DNA from: Haliotispira sp965263485
GTDB taxonomy: Bacteria; Spirochaetota; Spirochaetia; SP-2023
Reading direction: 5' to 3'
Assembly (NCBI GenBank): GCA_965263485.1
Contig: CBDHHO010000004.1
Location: 496,001 to 560,000, forward strand
DNA: 64,000 nucleotides
The notes under the pieces were generated by a model. It searched no databases. It was not told the origin of the DNA and saw nothing but the letters and a program-made list of their open reading frames with translations. The position numbers were made by a program, and so were the translations under genes. This document shows, piece after piece, positions 52,860 to 62,665 of the stretch. Positions within the stretch are counted from its first letter, which is position 1. Each line of letters starts with the position of its first letter.

Positions 52860-54172
52860 GGCTCCTCGGTATATCAAGTTGATTTTAGAGTCGCAGCTAC
52901 CGGACTGGCGAGCAAGTATATCATCATTAAAAATGTTTCTGTATTCCTGTAACCCCTAGCCCTGGCTCTAACCGCTTGAAATATACTGTTCAACCCTTCC
53001 AGACGGGCGCTTGTCTTACCTGAGCGCCAGCGCTCCACCACCTTATCCCCATGTTTCTCCAAGCTATCCAATGCTTTAGCCATCGGCTCTAATAAATCCT
53101 GATCTTTTATCAGTTCTCTCGAATAATTGATAAATCTTCGAATCCTCCACTTGGCTCCCTGTAAAGTTTTCGCGCCTCTTATCCAAGATAATTTCTCTTT
53201 TATCTGATACCCCGTCATCGTCTGAAAACCTCCCGCTTCAAGCTCCAGTAAAGCTTCCAACTGTGACTTTGTCAGGGCATTGTTCGCCGGGTTCTTTACT
53301 ACTGCCCATCGTGCATGCTTAGGGAAATTCTTATGTTTACTCTCAGATTTCCTCACTGTATTTAATGCTTCTACAAACTTCTTACAAATATGAAACCAAT
53401 CAGCTGTTACCGAAGATTCAGGAAAATTCTCTCTGATTCCTTTCAAAAAAGGCTTTGACATATCACAAACTACTTCTTCAACATTTTCTTTTTCCCCATT
53501 ATGTTCTTCTATAAAGTCTTTGCACTCCTTAACAACACTGGAATCCCTTCCTTCTGTCGCAAAAATTACAGATTCCTTTTTCTTATCCATATCGACAAAT
53601 ACAGTCACATAGTTATGTCCTCGCTTGCTTGATGTCTCATCAAGTCCAATAGATTTTAAATTAGATAAATCTATTTGTTTTTTGCCTTCTTCAACGTAAT
53701 GTTTGATAATTCTGGCAACTCTTTTATCTTCGATTCCAGTTTGTCTGGCTACTGAAAGCATAGGCATTTCACGGGCCAGCATGAGAACAGCCTGCTCAAA
53801 GAGTAAGGTAAAAGAGCTTCCATTTCTTGCCCATGGGACCAGAATACGCCTGATACCATGCTCTAAACATTTTGTTCGGGGTACTTTTGCGCGGATGTAG
53901 CAATGGTGTTGAAAGAAGTTTAAATGCCGCCATTCAAGTTCCTTAAAGTCGTGAGCAGGGCACATTTTCTTACACTCGGGACACGGATACTTGGAGCCAC
54001 GCTCAGCTTTAATTGCGATGTGTAATTCATGTGGCTTCTTGTCTTCTCTGAGTTCCTGACTGATAATCTGCCATGGTTCGCTCAGTCCCAGGCCCAAAAT
54101 TAAAAGTTGCTTATCGTTCATTTCCCCATTGTATCATCTTTACCTAAAATCCACAAGACGTACCGAAGAGCC
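52860..54172 (-). mobile_element. Complete ISL3-family insertion sequence
   Basis: 1313 bp with imperfect terminal inverted repeats (GGCTCCTCGGTATATC at the left; GACGTACCGAAGAGCC at the right) and a perfect 8-bp target duplication GATACGTT at 52852-52859 and 54173-54180. All three traits are those of ISL3. The intact duplication points to a recent insertion. Confidence 0.95.
52874..54121 (-). CDS. ISL3-family transposase
   Basis: 415 residues, uninterrupted. The N-terminal zinc-binding region has CPECKKMCPAHD and an upstream helical start; the HTH-like region is near VARQTGIEDKRVARI. The DDE core has the first Asp in SIGLDETSSKRGHNYVTVFV, the second in VVCDMSKPFLKGIRENFPES (with SVTADWFHICK) and the Glu in SARLEGLNSIFQAVRARARG, the classic ISL3 order. 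It fills almost the whole element. With intact ends and target duplication, this copy is probably active. Confidence 0.95.
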   Translation of the reverse strand: MNDKQLLILGLGLSEPWQIISQELREDKKPHELHIAIKAERGSKYPCPECKKMCPAHDFKELEWRHLNFFQHHCYIRAKVPRTKCLEHGIRRILVPWARNGSSFTLLFEQAVLMLAREMPMLSVARQTGIEDKRVARIIKHYVEEGKKQIDLSNLKSIGLDETSSKRGHNYVTVFVDMDKKKESVIFATEGRDSSVVKECKDFIEEHNGEKENVEEVVCDMSKPFLKGIRENFPESSVTADWFHICKKFVEALNTVRKSESKHKNFPKHARWAVVKNPANNALTKSQLEALLELEAGGFQTMTGYQIKEKLSWIRGAKTLQGAKWRIRRFINYSRELIKDQDLLEPMAKALDSLEKHGDKVVERWRSGKTSARLEGLNSIFQAVRARARGYRNTETFLMMIYLLASPVAATLKST

Positions 54173-54200
54173 GATACGTTTTGTTGTGACCCTGATTTAC

Positions 54201-54229
54201 TTGTCAATCTGGTAGCTTTCAGATATAAA
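54201..54229 (+). promoter_or_regulatory. Rubredoxin promoter
   Basis: TTGTCA (54201-54206), exactly 17 bp, TATAAA (54224-54229), 35 bp before the rubredoxin ATG. It begins 20 bp after the ISL3 target duplication, so the insertion did not destroy it. Confidence 0.75.
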
Positions 54230-54264
54230 AGCTGTATCCAGATTGTGAGTTGAGGAGAAAATCA

Positions 54265-54426
54265 ATGCAAAAATATGTATGCGAAGTTTGCGGTTATGTT
54301 TACGATCCGGCCGAAGGAGATCCGGATAACGGTATTGCTGCCGGCACCGCTTTTGAGGACTTGCCCGCGGATTGGGCTTGCCCCATGTGTGGTGCCCCGA
54401 AAGAAGATTTCGCGGTGGAAGAGTAG
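54265..54426 (+). CDS. Rubredoxin
   Basis: A 53-residue iron protein that carries single electrons in the cytoplasm, often for oxygen or peroxide reduction in anaerobes. The four iron-binding cysteines are in YVCEVCGYVYDPAEGD and WACPMCGAPKEDF, with the usual spacing and FEDLPADWACP between. GAGGAGA lies 8 bp upstream of the ATG. Single gene with its own promoter. An ISL3 element lies immediately upstream of the promoter and separates it from a Fur-type operator. Confidence 0.97.
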   Translation: MQKYVCEVCGYVYDPAEGDPDNGIAAGTAFEDLPADWACPMCGAPKEDFAVEE

Positions 54427-54466
54427 ACGCGATTTTGCCCACAATGAACAACAGGGAATTTCTAAA

Positions 54467-54771
54467 GGGTCCCTCTAAAAATTTGCTTTTGATGCCAGAC
54501 GAAGGCTCCAATGCGGAGTTGGCGCAGCATTGGAGAAATGGGAAGGCCCGTGCGAAGCCAGGGCCGACCTTCCTTTTTTGCGGCAGCGTGGAACGGAAGC
54601 CGAGGCATACTTTGCTGTATGGCACCAATGTGAGCTGGCGCAGCATTGGTGAACTGGCAGGCCGTGCGCAGCAAAGAGCCTGCTTCCTCTCTTTCGTGAC
54701 AAAGCTGCTCCGTGAAAAAGGCCGAGTCTGGCGCGCCATCCTTTTGTGATGGGGAATTTTCAGAGGTACCC
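54467..54771 (-). repeat. MITE type C with extra module
   Basis: 305 bp between GGGTCCCTCTAAAAATTTGC and GGAATTTTCAGAGGTACCC, with TAAA on both sides (54463-54466, 54772-54775). Interior as in the 41231 copy but reversed, with one inserted 67-bp module (GCGCAGCATTGGAGAAATGG). Confidence 0.85.
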
Positions 54772-54775
54772 TAAA

Positions 54776-55012
54776 GGGCACCTCTGAAAATGGTACCACC
54801 TCGCGAGTATGGTGCTATTGCCCTGCTTTTACTTTGTCTTCGCTGGCAATAGCACCGCGTTTCGATGTGGATCGCTGAGATTTTTCGCGAGACGACAGCT
54901 CGTCTTAATACTTTGTTGTATTAAAGGGGACATCTAAAAATGAGTTGCCAACAGAATTGCTCGCGGAAAAGATCCCGATTCCACATCGAAATTGGAATTT
55001 TTAGAGGTCCCC
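54776..55012 (+). repeat. MITE type E, nested
   Basis: Starts GGGCACCTCTGAAAATGG and ends GAATTTTTAGAGGTCCCC, with a further internal end (GGGGACATCTAAAAATG) at about 54927. Contains the hairpin TTAATAC-TTTGTT-GTATTAA. It abuts the previous element, sharing the TAAA between them. Confidence 0.75.
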
Positions 55013-55286
55013 TTAAGTCTGTTCCATTGTGAATAATATCCTGTTCCCCGTGTTCATTAAGAGAGCATTCGGGATTCTCATCCCAAGGCGATGTCACAAT
55101 CACCGATATGAGGTTTTACCTCCGGTCAACTTTGTACCAGCCAATTGCCATGTATTCCTGTAAATAAAGCCTCTCCATGCAGCGAAACAGGCCTCAGTTC
55201 CTTACTAAAGGGCACCTCTAAAAATCTTTTGTACCGAAACAAATTTGAACAATTTCTACAAGCCCCTAAAGGAGTAACGATTCATC
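55013..55286. other. Gap before ndk with one lone repeat end
   Basis: No gene in 274 bp. A lone left end (GGGCACCTCTAAAAATC) is at about 55209-55225. CTAAAGGAG is upstream of the ndk ATG. Confidence 0.5.
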
Positions 55287-55778
55287 ATGGCGACTTTGGA
55301 AACCAGTTTTGTATTACTCAAGCCCGATGCGGTACAGCGGGGCCTGATGGGGCAGGTCCTAGCACGTTTTGAGCGTTGCGGTCTGCGGATTGTAGGGATG
55401 AAGATGCTCATTGCGGGCAAAGCCACGCTGGAGCGGCACTATGCCGAACACAAAAACAAGGCCTTCTTTCACAGTCTGGTAGAATTTATGGAAGATAAAA
55501 CGGTGGTGGTCATGGCGATCGAAGGGGCCAATGCTATCGGAAATATCCGCAAGCTGGTCGGCAGCACCGAACCCGCCAATGCGTCACCGGGCACCATTCG
55601 TGGTGACCTCTGTCACATGAGCTATGCCCGTTCCGATAATTCCCCCGCCAAGACACTGGCCAATATCATTCACGCTTCCGACAGCCCGGAATCGGCCAGC
55701 CGCGAGTTGGCACTGTGGTTTGAAGAACGGGATCTGTGTCACATGAACAACCCGCGCTGCGATCAGTTTTTTATGTAA
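55287..55778 (+). CDS. ndk: Nucleoside diphosphate kinase
   Basis: A 163-residue enzyme that equilibrates nucleoside di- and triphosphates through a phospho-histidine. It starts TSFVLLKPDAVQRGLMGQVL, the nucleotide-binding beta-strand; the active-site His is in SPAKTLANIIHASDS (about residue 129; family NxxHgSDS). The chain is 20-25 residues longer than E. coli Ndk because of an extension at the C-terminus (ERDLCHMNNPRCDQFFM), like some spirochaetal and archaeal forms. Monocistronic or co-transcribed with asnS (110 bp downstream). Confidence 0.95.
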   Translation: MATLETSFVLLKPDAVQRGLMGQVLARFERCGLRIVGMKMLIAGKATLERHYAEHKNKAFFHSLVEFMEDKTVVVMAIEGANAIGNIRKLVGSTEPANASPGTIRGDLCHMSYARSDNSPAKTLANIIHASDSPESASRELALWFEERDLCHMNNPRCDQFFM

Positions 55779-55888
55779 AAAGTTCTCTAAAGGACACCTC
55801 TAAATTGGTCATTTCACATAGCTGCCCTGCACCGATTCCGGACGCGATCTGGTGGACAAAACTATAAGACTTCTCCAAGGAAACTGTA

Positions 55889-57286
55889 ATGAGCTTTCGC
55901 ATGAACGCAAGCATCAGAGAACTTTTGAATACGGAGGCAAAAGGCCAGCAAATCGAATTAAGCGCTTGGGTGCGCAGCCGCCGCAATTCGAAAAACATCA
56001 ACTTCCTCAACCTCAATGACGGCTCTTGCGTCAGTGGCATCCAGGCCGTGATCGACCAAGAGAGCCGTGCCGCCTGTCCGGCCCTGAGTCGGCTGGATGC
56101 GGAGTGGAACAACGGTGCTGCTGTGCGCCTGCAAGGTCTGTTGTCAGAGAGTCAGGGCTCCGGTCAGGCCGTGGAAATCCGGGTGCGCAGCATCGAACTG
56201 CTGGGCAGCTGCCCGCAGGAAGCATACCCCCTGCAGAAGAAACGCCACAGCTTTGAATTCCTGCGTGAAATCAGCCACCTGCGCAGCCGCAGCAACAGCC
56301 TTGGTGCGGTTGTGCGTGTGCGCAACCGTCTGAGCATGCTGGCACACGAGTTTTTTCAGCAGCACGGCTTCTATTACATCCACACGCCCATCATCACGGT
56401 TTTGGATGCCGAAGGTGCAGGTGAGCTGTTTCGGGTTGAGCCTCCAGTTTGCCGACAGGCTGCTGAAAAGAGGCATTTCTTTGGCCAGGAGGCTTTCCTG
56501 ACAGTATCGGGTCAGCTGGAAAGCGAGGTCTATGCCCACTCGCACAGCCGCGTCTATACCTTCGGGCCGACCTTCCGCGCCGAAGAATCGAACACCACAC
56601 GGCATCTGGCCGAATTCTGGATGATTGAACCGGAGGTGGCCTTCCTCGAACTGAAAGGCCTGATGGAACTGGCAGAGGCCTTCATTCGCCACCTGATTGA
56701 GGGCGCGCTGCAGCACTGTGCCGAAGAACTGGAACTTCTGAACAAATGGATTGAGCCCGAATTGCTCAGCTCACTGCGAACCGTGATGCAGAGCCCGCGC
56801 TTTGTGCGCGTCAGCTATACCCAAGCTATTGAACTGCTACAGGATGCGATACAAAAGGGCAGAAAATTCGATTACCGGGTGGCCTGGGGCGGGGGGCTGC
56901 AAACCGAACACGAGCGCTGGCTCACCGAAGAACATTTCCAGCAACCAGTCATTGTCTATGACTATCCAGCCGAAGGCAAGGCTTTTTACATGAAGCAAAA
57001 TGCAGACGGCAAGACGGTGCGCGGCATGGATCTACTGGTGCCGCGTCTTGGCGAAATTATCGGCGGTTCACAGCGCGAAGACGACTACGACAAATTGAAG
57101 GCCCGGATGCTCGCCGATGGCATGGAATTGCGGCATTACCAATGGTACCTCGACTTGCGCCGCTTTGGGGGTACGCCGCACAGCGGCTTTGGCGCTGGTT
57201 TTGAGCGCATGGTGCAGTATGTGACCGGCATGAAAAATATACGCGACGTGATACCCTTTCCCCGCGCCATGGGCCGGGCATTTTGA
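55889..57286 (+). CDS. asnS: Asparaginyl-tRNA synthetase
   Basis: A class II aminoacyl-tRNA synthetase, 465 residues. The N-terminal OB-fold anticodon domain (residues 17-105) begins QIELSAWVRSRRNSKNINFL. Motif 1 is near FFQQHGFYYIHTPIIT, motif 2 reads FGPTFRAEESNTTRHLAEFW and motif 3 GFGAGFERMVQYVTG followed by IRDVIPFPR. The AEGAGELFRVE stretch is typical of AsnRS rather than AspRS. It lies 110 bp after ndk. Between them is a repeat-end relic (GGACACCTCTAAATTGG) at about 55792. Confidence 0.95.
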   Translation: MSFRMNASIRELLNTEAKGQQIELSAWVRSRRNSKNINFLNLNDGSCVSGIQAVIDQESRAACPALSRLDAEWNNGAAVRLQGLLSESQGSGQAVEIRVRSIELLGSCPQEAYPLQKKRHSFEFLREISHLRSRSNSLGAVVRVRNRLSMLAHEFFQQHGFYYIHTPIITVLDAEGAGELFRVEPPVCRQAAEKRHFFGQEAFLTVSGQLESEVYAHSHSRVYTFGPTFRAEESNTTRHLAEFWMIEPEVAFLELKGLMELAEAFIRHLIEGALQHCAEELELLNKWIEPELLSSLRTVMQSPRFVRVSYTQAIELLQDAIQKGRKFDYRVAWGGGLQTEHERWLTEEHFQQPVIVYDYPAEGKAFYMKQNADGKTVRGMDLLVPRLGEIIGGSQREDDYDKLKARMLADGMELRHYQWYLDLRRFGGTPHSGFGAGFERMVQYVTGMKNIRDVIPFPRAMGRAF

Positions 57287-57324
57287 GATAGTATCCGATG
57301 ATCAAGCACTTTAAAAAAATTTAT

Positions 57325-57368
57325 GGGGACCTCTAAAAATTCCCCACCACAGAAAGATGCTGCGCCAA
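57325..57368. repeat. Truncated MITE type C left end
   Basis: GGGGACCTCTAAAAATTCCCC and CACCACAGAAAGATGCTGCG match the start of the type C copies at 41231 and 45679. It ends just before the pta stop codon, so the rest was deleted. Confidence 0.7.
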
Positions 57369-57370
57369 GT

Positions 57371-58396
57371 TTACCGGAAGCTTTCCTGTGTCAGTGTGAC
57401 CGCCGCAGTATTGACGATATCTTCTGTGCTGCAACCACGGGACAAGTCCGAAATTGGCAGGGCAAAACCTTGCAGAAACGGCCCGTAAGCCGCAGCACGG
57501 GCAAAGCGCTGTACCAGTTTGTAGCCGATGTTGCCAGATTGCAAGTCGGGAAATATCAAGACATTGGCCCTGCCCGACACCGGCGAGCCCGCTGCCTTTT
57601 TCTGCCCCACTGCGGCAACCATGGCCGCATCCAGCTGCAATTCACCGTCCACTTGCAGACTAGGAGCCCGGGCACGCACCAGTTCCAACGCCTGCACAAC
57701 TTTGTCCACATTTTCGTGCTGGGCCGACCCCTTGGTCGAAAAGGAAAGCATTGCCACTACCGGTTCTGCCCCCAGGAAACTGCGACAGGACGCTGCCGAC
57801 TGCAAGGTGATTTCGGCTAGTTGTTCTGCTGTAGGATCGGGAATGGTAGCGCAGTCGGCAAAGATCATCAGGCCACCGGCCCCCCATTGCGCACCGTTTA
57901 ACTCTGCAGCTTGGGTGTTGAAATCCATCACAAAGCAGGACGAGGCAGTTTTTACATCGGGTGCGGTCTTTACGATGCTAAAACCTGCGCGCAGCACATT
58001 GGCCGTGGAGTTCTCGGCTCCGGCCACCAAGGCATCACCAGCACCTTGGCGCAGCATCATGGCACCGTAGTTAAGCGGGTCCTGCATCGCGGCATCGGCA
58101 TCGGCATCACTGATACCCTTCTTCTTGCGCAGCTCGTAAAATGCGGCGACATAGTCTGCAAAATGACGATCTTTCCGAGGGTCGAGCAACTGTATGCCAC
58201 TCAAGTCCAGGCTATTCTGATCTGCCAGCTGCCGGACTTCGTCCTCTGTACCGAGGATGCTCAGTTCGCTGACCAGCTTCTCATCCAAGAGAATACGCCC
58301 TGCCTGCAGGATGCGTAGATCACTGCCTTCGGGCAATACCAAGCGTTTTTGTAGTTTGCGGGCCTGTGCCCGCATTCGCTGAGTAAAATTGGCCAC
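57371..58396 (-). CDS. pta: Phosphate acetyltransferase
   Basis: 341 residues from the GTG at 58396, which has AAGGAG about 7 bp upstream. It exchanges acetyl-CoA with acetyl phosphate, for acetate production and ATP synthesis with AckA. Motifs: RLVLPEGSDLRILQAGRILLDEK early, SSCFVMDFNTQAAELNGAQW, and the C-terminal LQVDGELQLDAAMVAAVGQK, then GSPVSGRANVLIFPDLQSGN and NIGYKLVQRFARAAAYGPFL, and DLSRGCSTEDIVN. Single-domain (short) form, as usual in Gram-positives and spirochaetes. No ackA in the window. Confidence 0.95.
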   Translation of the reverse strand: MANFTQRMRAQARKLQKRLVLPEGSDLRILQAGRILLDEKLVSELSILGTEDEVRQLADQNSLDLSGIQLLDPRKDRHFADYVAAFYELRKKKGISDADADAAMQDPLNYGAMMLRQGAGDALVAGAENSTANVLRAGFSIVKTAPDVKTASSCFVMDFNTQAAELNGAQWGAGGLMIFADCATIPDPTAEQLAEITLQSAASCRSFLGAEPVVAMLSFSTKGSAQHENVDKVVQALELVRARAPSLQVDGELQLDAAMVAAVGQKKAAGSPVSGRANVLIFPDLQSGNIGYKLVQRFARAAAYGPFLQGFALPISDLSRGCSTEDIVNTAAVTLTQESFR

Positions 58397-58468
58397 GGCC
58401 ACTCTCCTTAATGATGGGGAACTCCCAACGGGAGTTAAACCCGCGCGCGATAAACCACCATTTTTCAT

Positions 58469-58526
58469 GCGATAATTAGTTATCGCACCGTGCATATTAT
58501 CAACAAACCGTTGACAATATGCACGG
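58469..58526. promoter_or_regulatory. Two adjacent hairpins upstream of pta
   Basis: GCGATAA-TTAG-TTATCGC (58469-58486) is a perfect 7-bp stem. Immediately after it, CCGTGCATATTaTCAAC and GTTGAcAATATGCACGG (58488-58526) form a 17-bp stem with a single mismatch and a 5-nt loop. They lie 73-130 bp upstream of the pta start and just after the small ORF, so they may be a terminator for that ORF or an operator. Confidence 0.65.
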
Positions 58527-58531
58527 ACAGG

Positions 58532-58723
58532 CTACAACGAAATCGGATAATTAGCCGTGAGAACCTCGATCTTCTGGTGGCCCTTAGCCACCGCCATACT
58601 CATCTTGATCTCCACGTTGTGCCAACAGTGGGCGGCCACAGCCTCTTTGAGCTGCTCAGAACGATAACTCGACAACAAAAAACTCCCTTTGAGATAGTTC
58701 AGTAGTGTTTTTAATTGAGTCAT
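58532..58723 (-). CDS. Small unrecognised protein, 63 residues
   Basis: A short but probably real gene: GAAAGGAGAG lies 7 bp upstream of the ATG and a hairpin pair follows the stop. The protein (LLNYLKGSFLLSSYRSEQLK ... ALANYPISL-like end) has no recognisable domain, no signal peptide and a helical look. Directly upstream are prophage baseplate remains on the same strand, so it may be a phage leftover. Confidence 0.5.
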   Translation of the reverse strand: MTQLKTLLNYLKGSFLLSSYRSEQLKEAVAAHCWHNVEIKMSMAVAKGHQKIEVLTANYPISL

Positions 58724-58777
58724 AAAAAACTCTCCTTTCTAATGTGACGAAAGGAACTAAAACAGCTAAACTGACAC

Positions 58778-58866
58778 CGCACTATGGCCTAGTGTGGCGG
58801 TAGCAGCATCGCTGTCGGCATTTGTGTGCCGGTTCGGGGGTTGGTGCACCCGGACTACCGTCTTTT
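58778..58866 (+). ncRNA. Possible structured RNA with U-tail
   Basis: On the plus strand, CCGC-ACTA...TAGT-GCGG (58778-58800) is followed by CGGTAG (58798-58803) pairing with CTACCG (58855-58860). The latter encloses three small hairpins: CAGC/GCTG, CGGCA/TGCCG and GGG/CCC around GGTGCACC. TCTTTTTATT follows. The shape is that of a compact multi-branch RNA with a terminator-like tail; no known family is recognised. Confidence 0.35.
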
Positions 58867-58868
58867 TA

Positions 58869-59352
58869 TTATAAGTCTCCTACTTGATCCGCCGAGCGCC
58901 AGCCGCCGTTCTCGGCAGCCCATTGGGCCAGCTCCCCGCGCCTGGCGCTCGTAAGCAATGATACGCGCTTTGTAGGTATTGTCGTCTTCAGTGTCTACAC
59001 CCCCACCGATGACGCCCACCGCCGCCGTGCTATCAAGCCCCGTAATACGGCTGCTGGCAAGCTCCAGTTTTTCTCCGGCGGCCAGATTGCCTTTGCTGCC
59101 CAGCTCTTGGGCAATCACTTTGCCCGAGTATTTGCCCTTTAAGATAGTGCCGCCCTCCAGCAAGGTATATAGATTACCGCTGCGGTGCTTCCACAGACTG
59201 CCCGCCGGGATGGCCGTGCCGTCCGTACCACTAAACGTCACATCGCCCTGGGCAAAGGTCGGCTCCAGCGGTGGCACGCGCGACCGCCAGTGTGAACGCA
59301 GGGCCTCACCCGTGGCTGTGTCCGGGAAGATCTCGCGCATTAAAACACTCAA
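58869..59352 (-). pseudogene. Phage baseplate J-like protein, fragment
   Basis: About 160 codons without a start, cut by the MITE at 59353. The stretch PLEPTFAQGDVTFSGTDGTA (then IPAGSLWKHRSGNLYTLLEG) and GGVDTEDDNTYKARIIAYER follow the baseplate J (gpJ) pattern: a GTAIPAGT motif, then GGxDxEsdexyRxR. The C-terminal 25 codons fit better after one frameshift (ELAQWAAENGGWRSADQVGD, stop at 58869). The only trace of a prophage in the window apart from the small ORF; non-functional. Confidence 0.7.
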
Positions 59353-59573
59353 GCGGACCTCTAAAAACTCGCTTTTGATGCTGAGCGGATGAAATTTTGC
59401 CGAGTGCGAGGAAGTGAAGCCGAGGCATACTTTGTTGTATGGTAAGGCTTTGCTGACGGTGAAGAATGGCGGGGCGAAGCAGGCCATTCCTCACAAATCC
59501 TGCCGTAAGGCAGAACCTTTATTCGGCAACAAGATCGCCGCTCAGCGCAAAATTGGAATTTTTAGAGGTACCC
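59353..59573 (+). repeat. MITE type A, complete copy
   Basis: 221 bp between GCGGACCTCTAAAAACTCGC and GGAATTTTTAGAGGTACCC. Internally like 7029-7247. It separates a baseplate J fragment from an IS630 fragment, both truncated at its edges. Confidence 0.85.
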
Positions 59574-59934
59574 TAAACTTTTTAGCTAAAGCTCTATTAC
59601 TCCAATGAGTAGCATTTTCAGGTTTAGTGGTACATACGCACTTGATAATAGCCTGTTTAACTTCCAAGGATACAGGATTTTTGCCAGGAGGCTTGGTTTT
59701 GTTCTGTAATAATGCCTCTATCCCACCTTTGTTGTATTGGTGCACATACTTAGTCACAGTATTCAGATGGATTCTTTCAACAGTAGCAATATCTTTACAC
59801 GATATATTATTGATTCTTGCCAGTATAACTTTAATTCTGGTGGCAAAAGATGCTCGAAGGGAAGGCATTTTAAGTGCTTCTTCCAGTACTTTGATCTCGG
59901 GAGGATTCACATTGACTTTGATTGGAGCAGACAT
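59574..59934 (-). pseudogene. IS630-family transposase, N-terminal HTH part
   Basis: From the ATG at 59934, about 118 codons encode a helix-turn-helix domain (LRASFATRIKVILARINNIS followed by CKDIATVERIHLNTVTKYVH and GIEALLQNKTKPPGK), typical of IS630/Tc1 N-termini. The DDE domain is absent; the frame runs into the MITE at 59573. Leader ATATTATATCATTATCC-like AT-rich sequence lies upstream at 59940-59960. Confidence 0.75.
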
Positions 59935-60040
59935 ACTTCTATTATATCATTATCCATTTTTTTGTATATAGCAGAACACTAGAATGATTCCCAGGTGTTC
60001 TTTGAATTTCAGCAGGTTTCCCCATACGAAGTTGTGGCCA

Positions 60041-61993
<1,953 letters not shown>

Positions 61994-62222
61994 GGATACC
62001 TGCCTGAAAATAAGAGTAAAATACGCAAGAGAAGCCTGATATTACAGATGTCTATGCAGGTCTGTCTCCCATTGGGAAATTCTTGACAGTATAGCGAAAC
62101 TGAAGAGCTTGGCATAGTATCCAAGGTGGTGCTACCGGGCATATTAGTGTTGCTGTTGAGGGGGCTTGGGGTGGTAGTGCCTTTATTTGTTGAAAAACTA
62201 TCCAGTATGGATATACTCTAGA
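61994..62222. other. Upstream region of gyrB
   Basis: No gene in 229 bp. Should contain the gyrB promoter (minus strand); I see no near-consensus hexamer pair. It ends at a MITE whose left end is at 62223. Confidence 0.3.
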
Positions 62223-62441
62223 GGGGACCTCTAAAAATTCCAATTCCGTGCTGAATCGCGATCTTGTTGCCGAATAAAGGTTCTGCCTTGCGGCAGGATT
62301 TGTAGCGAATGGCCCGCTTCGCCCCGCCTCGCTACCGTCAGCAAAGCCTTACCATACAACAAAGTATGCCTCGGCCTCACTTCCTCGCCATCGGCAAAAT
62401 CTCGCTGATTCAGCATCGAAAGCGAATTTTGAGAGGTCCCC
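62223..62441 (-). repeat. MITE type A, complete copy, reverse orientation
   Basis: 219 bp between GGGGACCTCTAAAAATTCC and GCGAATTTTGAGAGGTCCCC; the interior is the reverse of the 7029 copy, including CTGCC/GGCAG and CATAC/GTATG hairpins. Confidence 0.88.
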
Positions 62442-62493
62442 TAAAACAGCTTAGGGATTCCCCATTATTTTGATATTTCGATGGCAGGCAGAA

Positions 62494-62658
62494 GGGGACC
62501 TCTCAAAATTCGCTCTTCTTGCGAAGCTATTTTGGAGCGAGGAAGTGAGTCGGGCAAGATCTCATCCGCTCAGCATCAAAAGCGATACAATGGCTAGGGA
62601 AAACGAAGCAGAACAATTGTACAATGCTTGCGAAGCGATACGATTTTTAAAGGTTCCC
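62494..62658 (+). repeat. MITE, hybrid of type B and type E
   Basis: GGGGACCTCTCAAAATTCGC with the type B left arm (CTTCTTGCGAAGCTATTTTG), then GCTCAGCATCAAAAGC and a type E right arm (GTACAATGCTTGCGAAGCG), ending GATTTTTAAAGGTTCCC at 62658. Its end is 7 bp before the omptin-like start codon. Confidence 0.75.
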
Positions 62659-62665
62659 TTTTATC

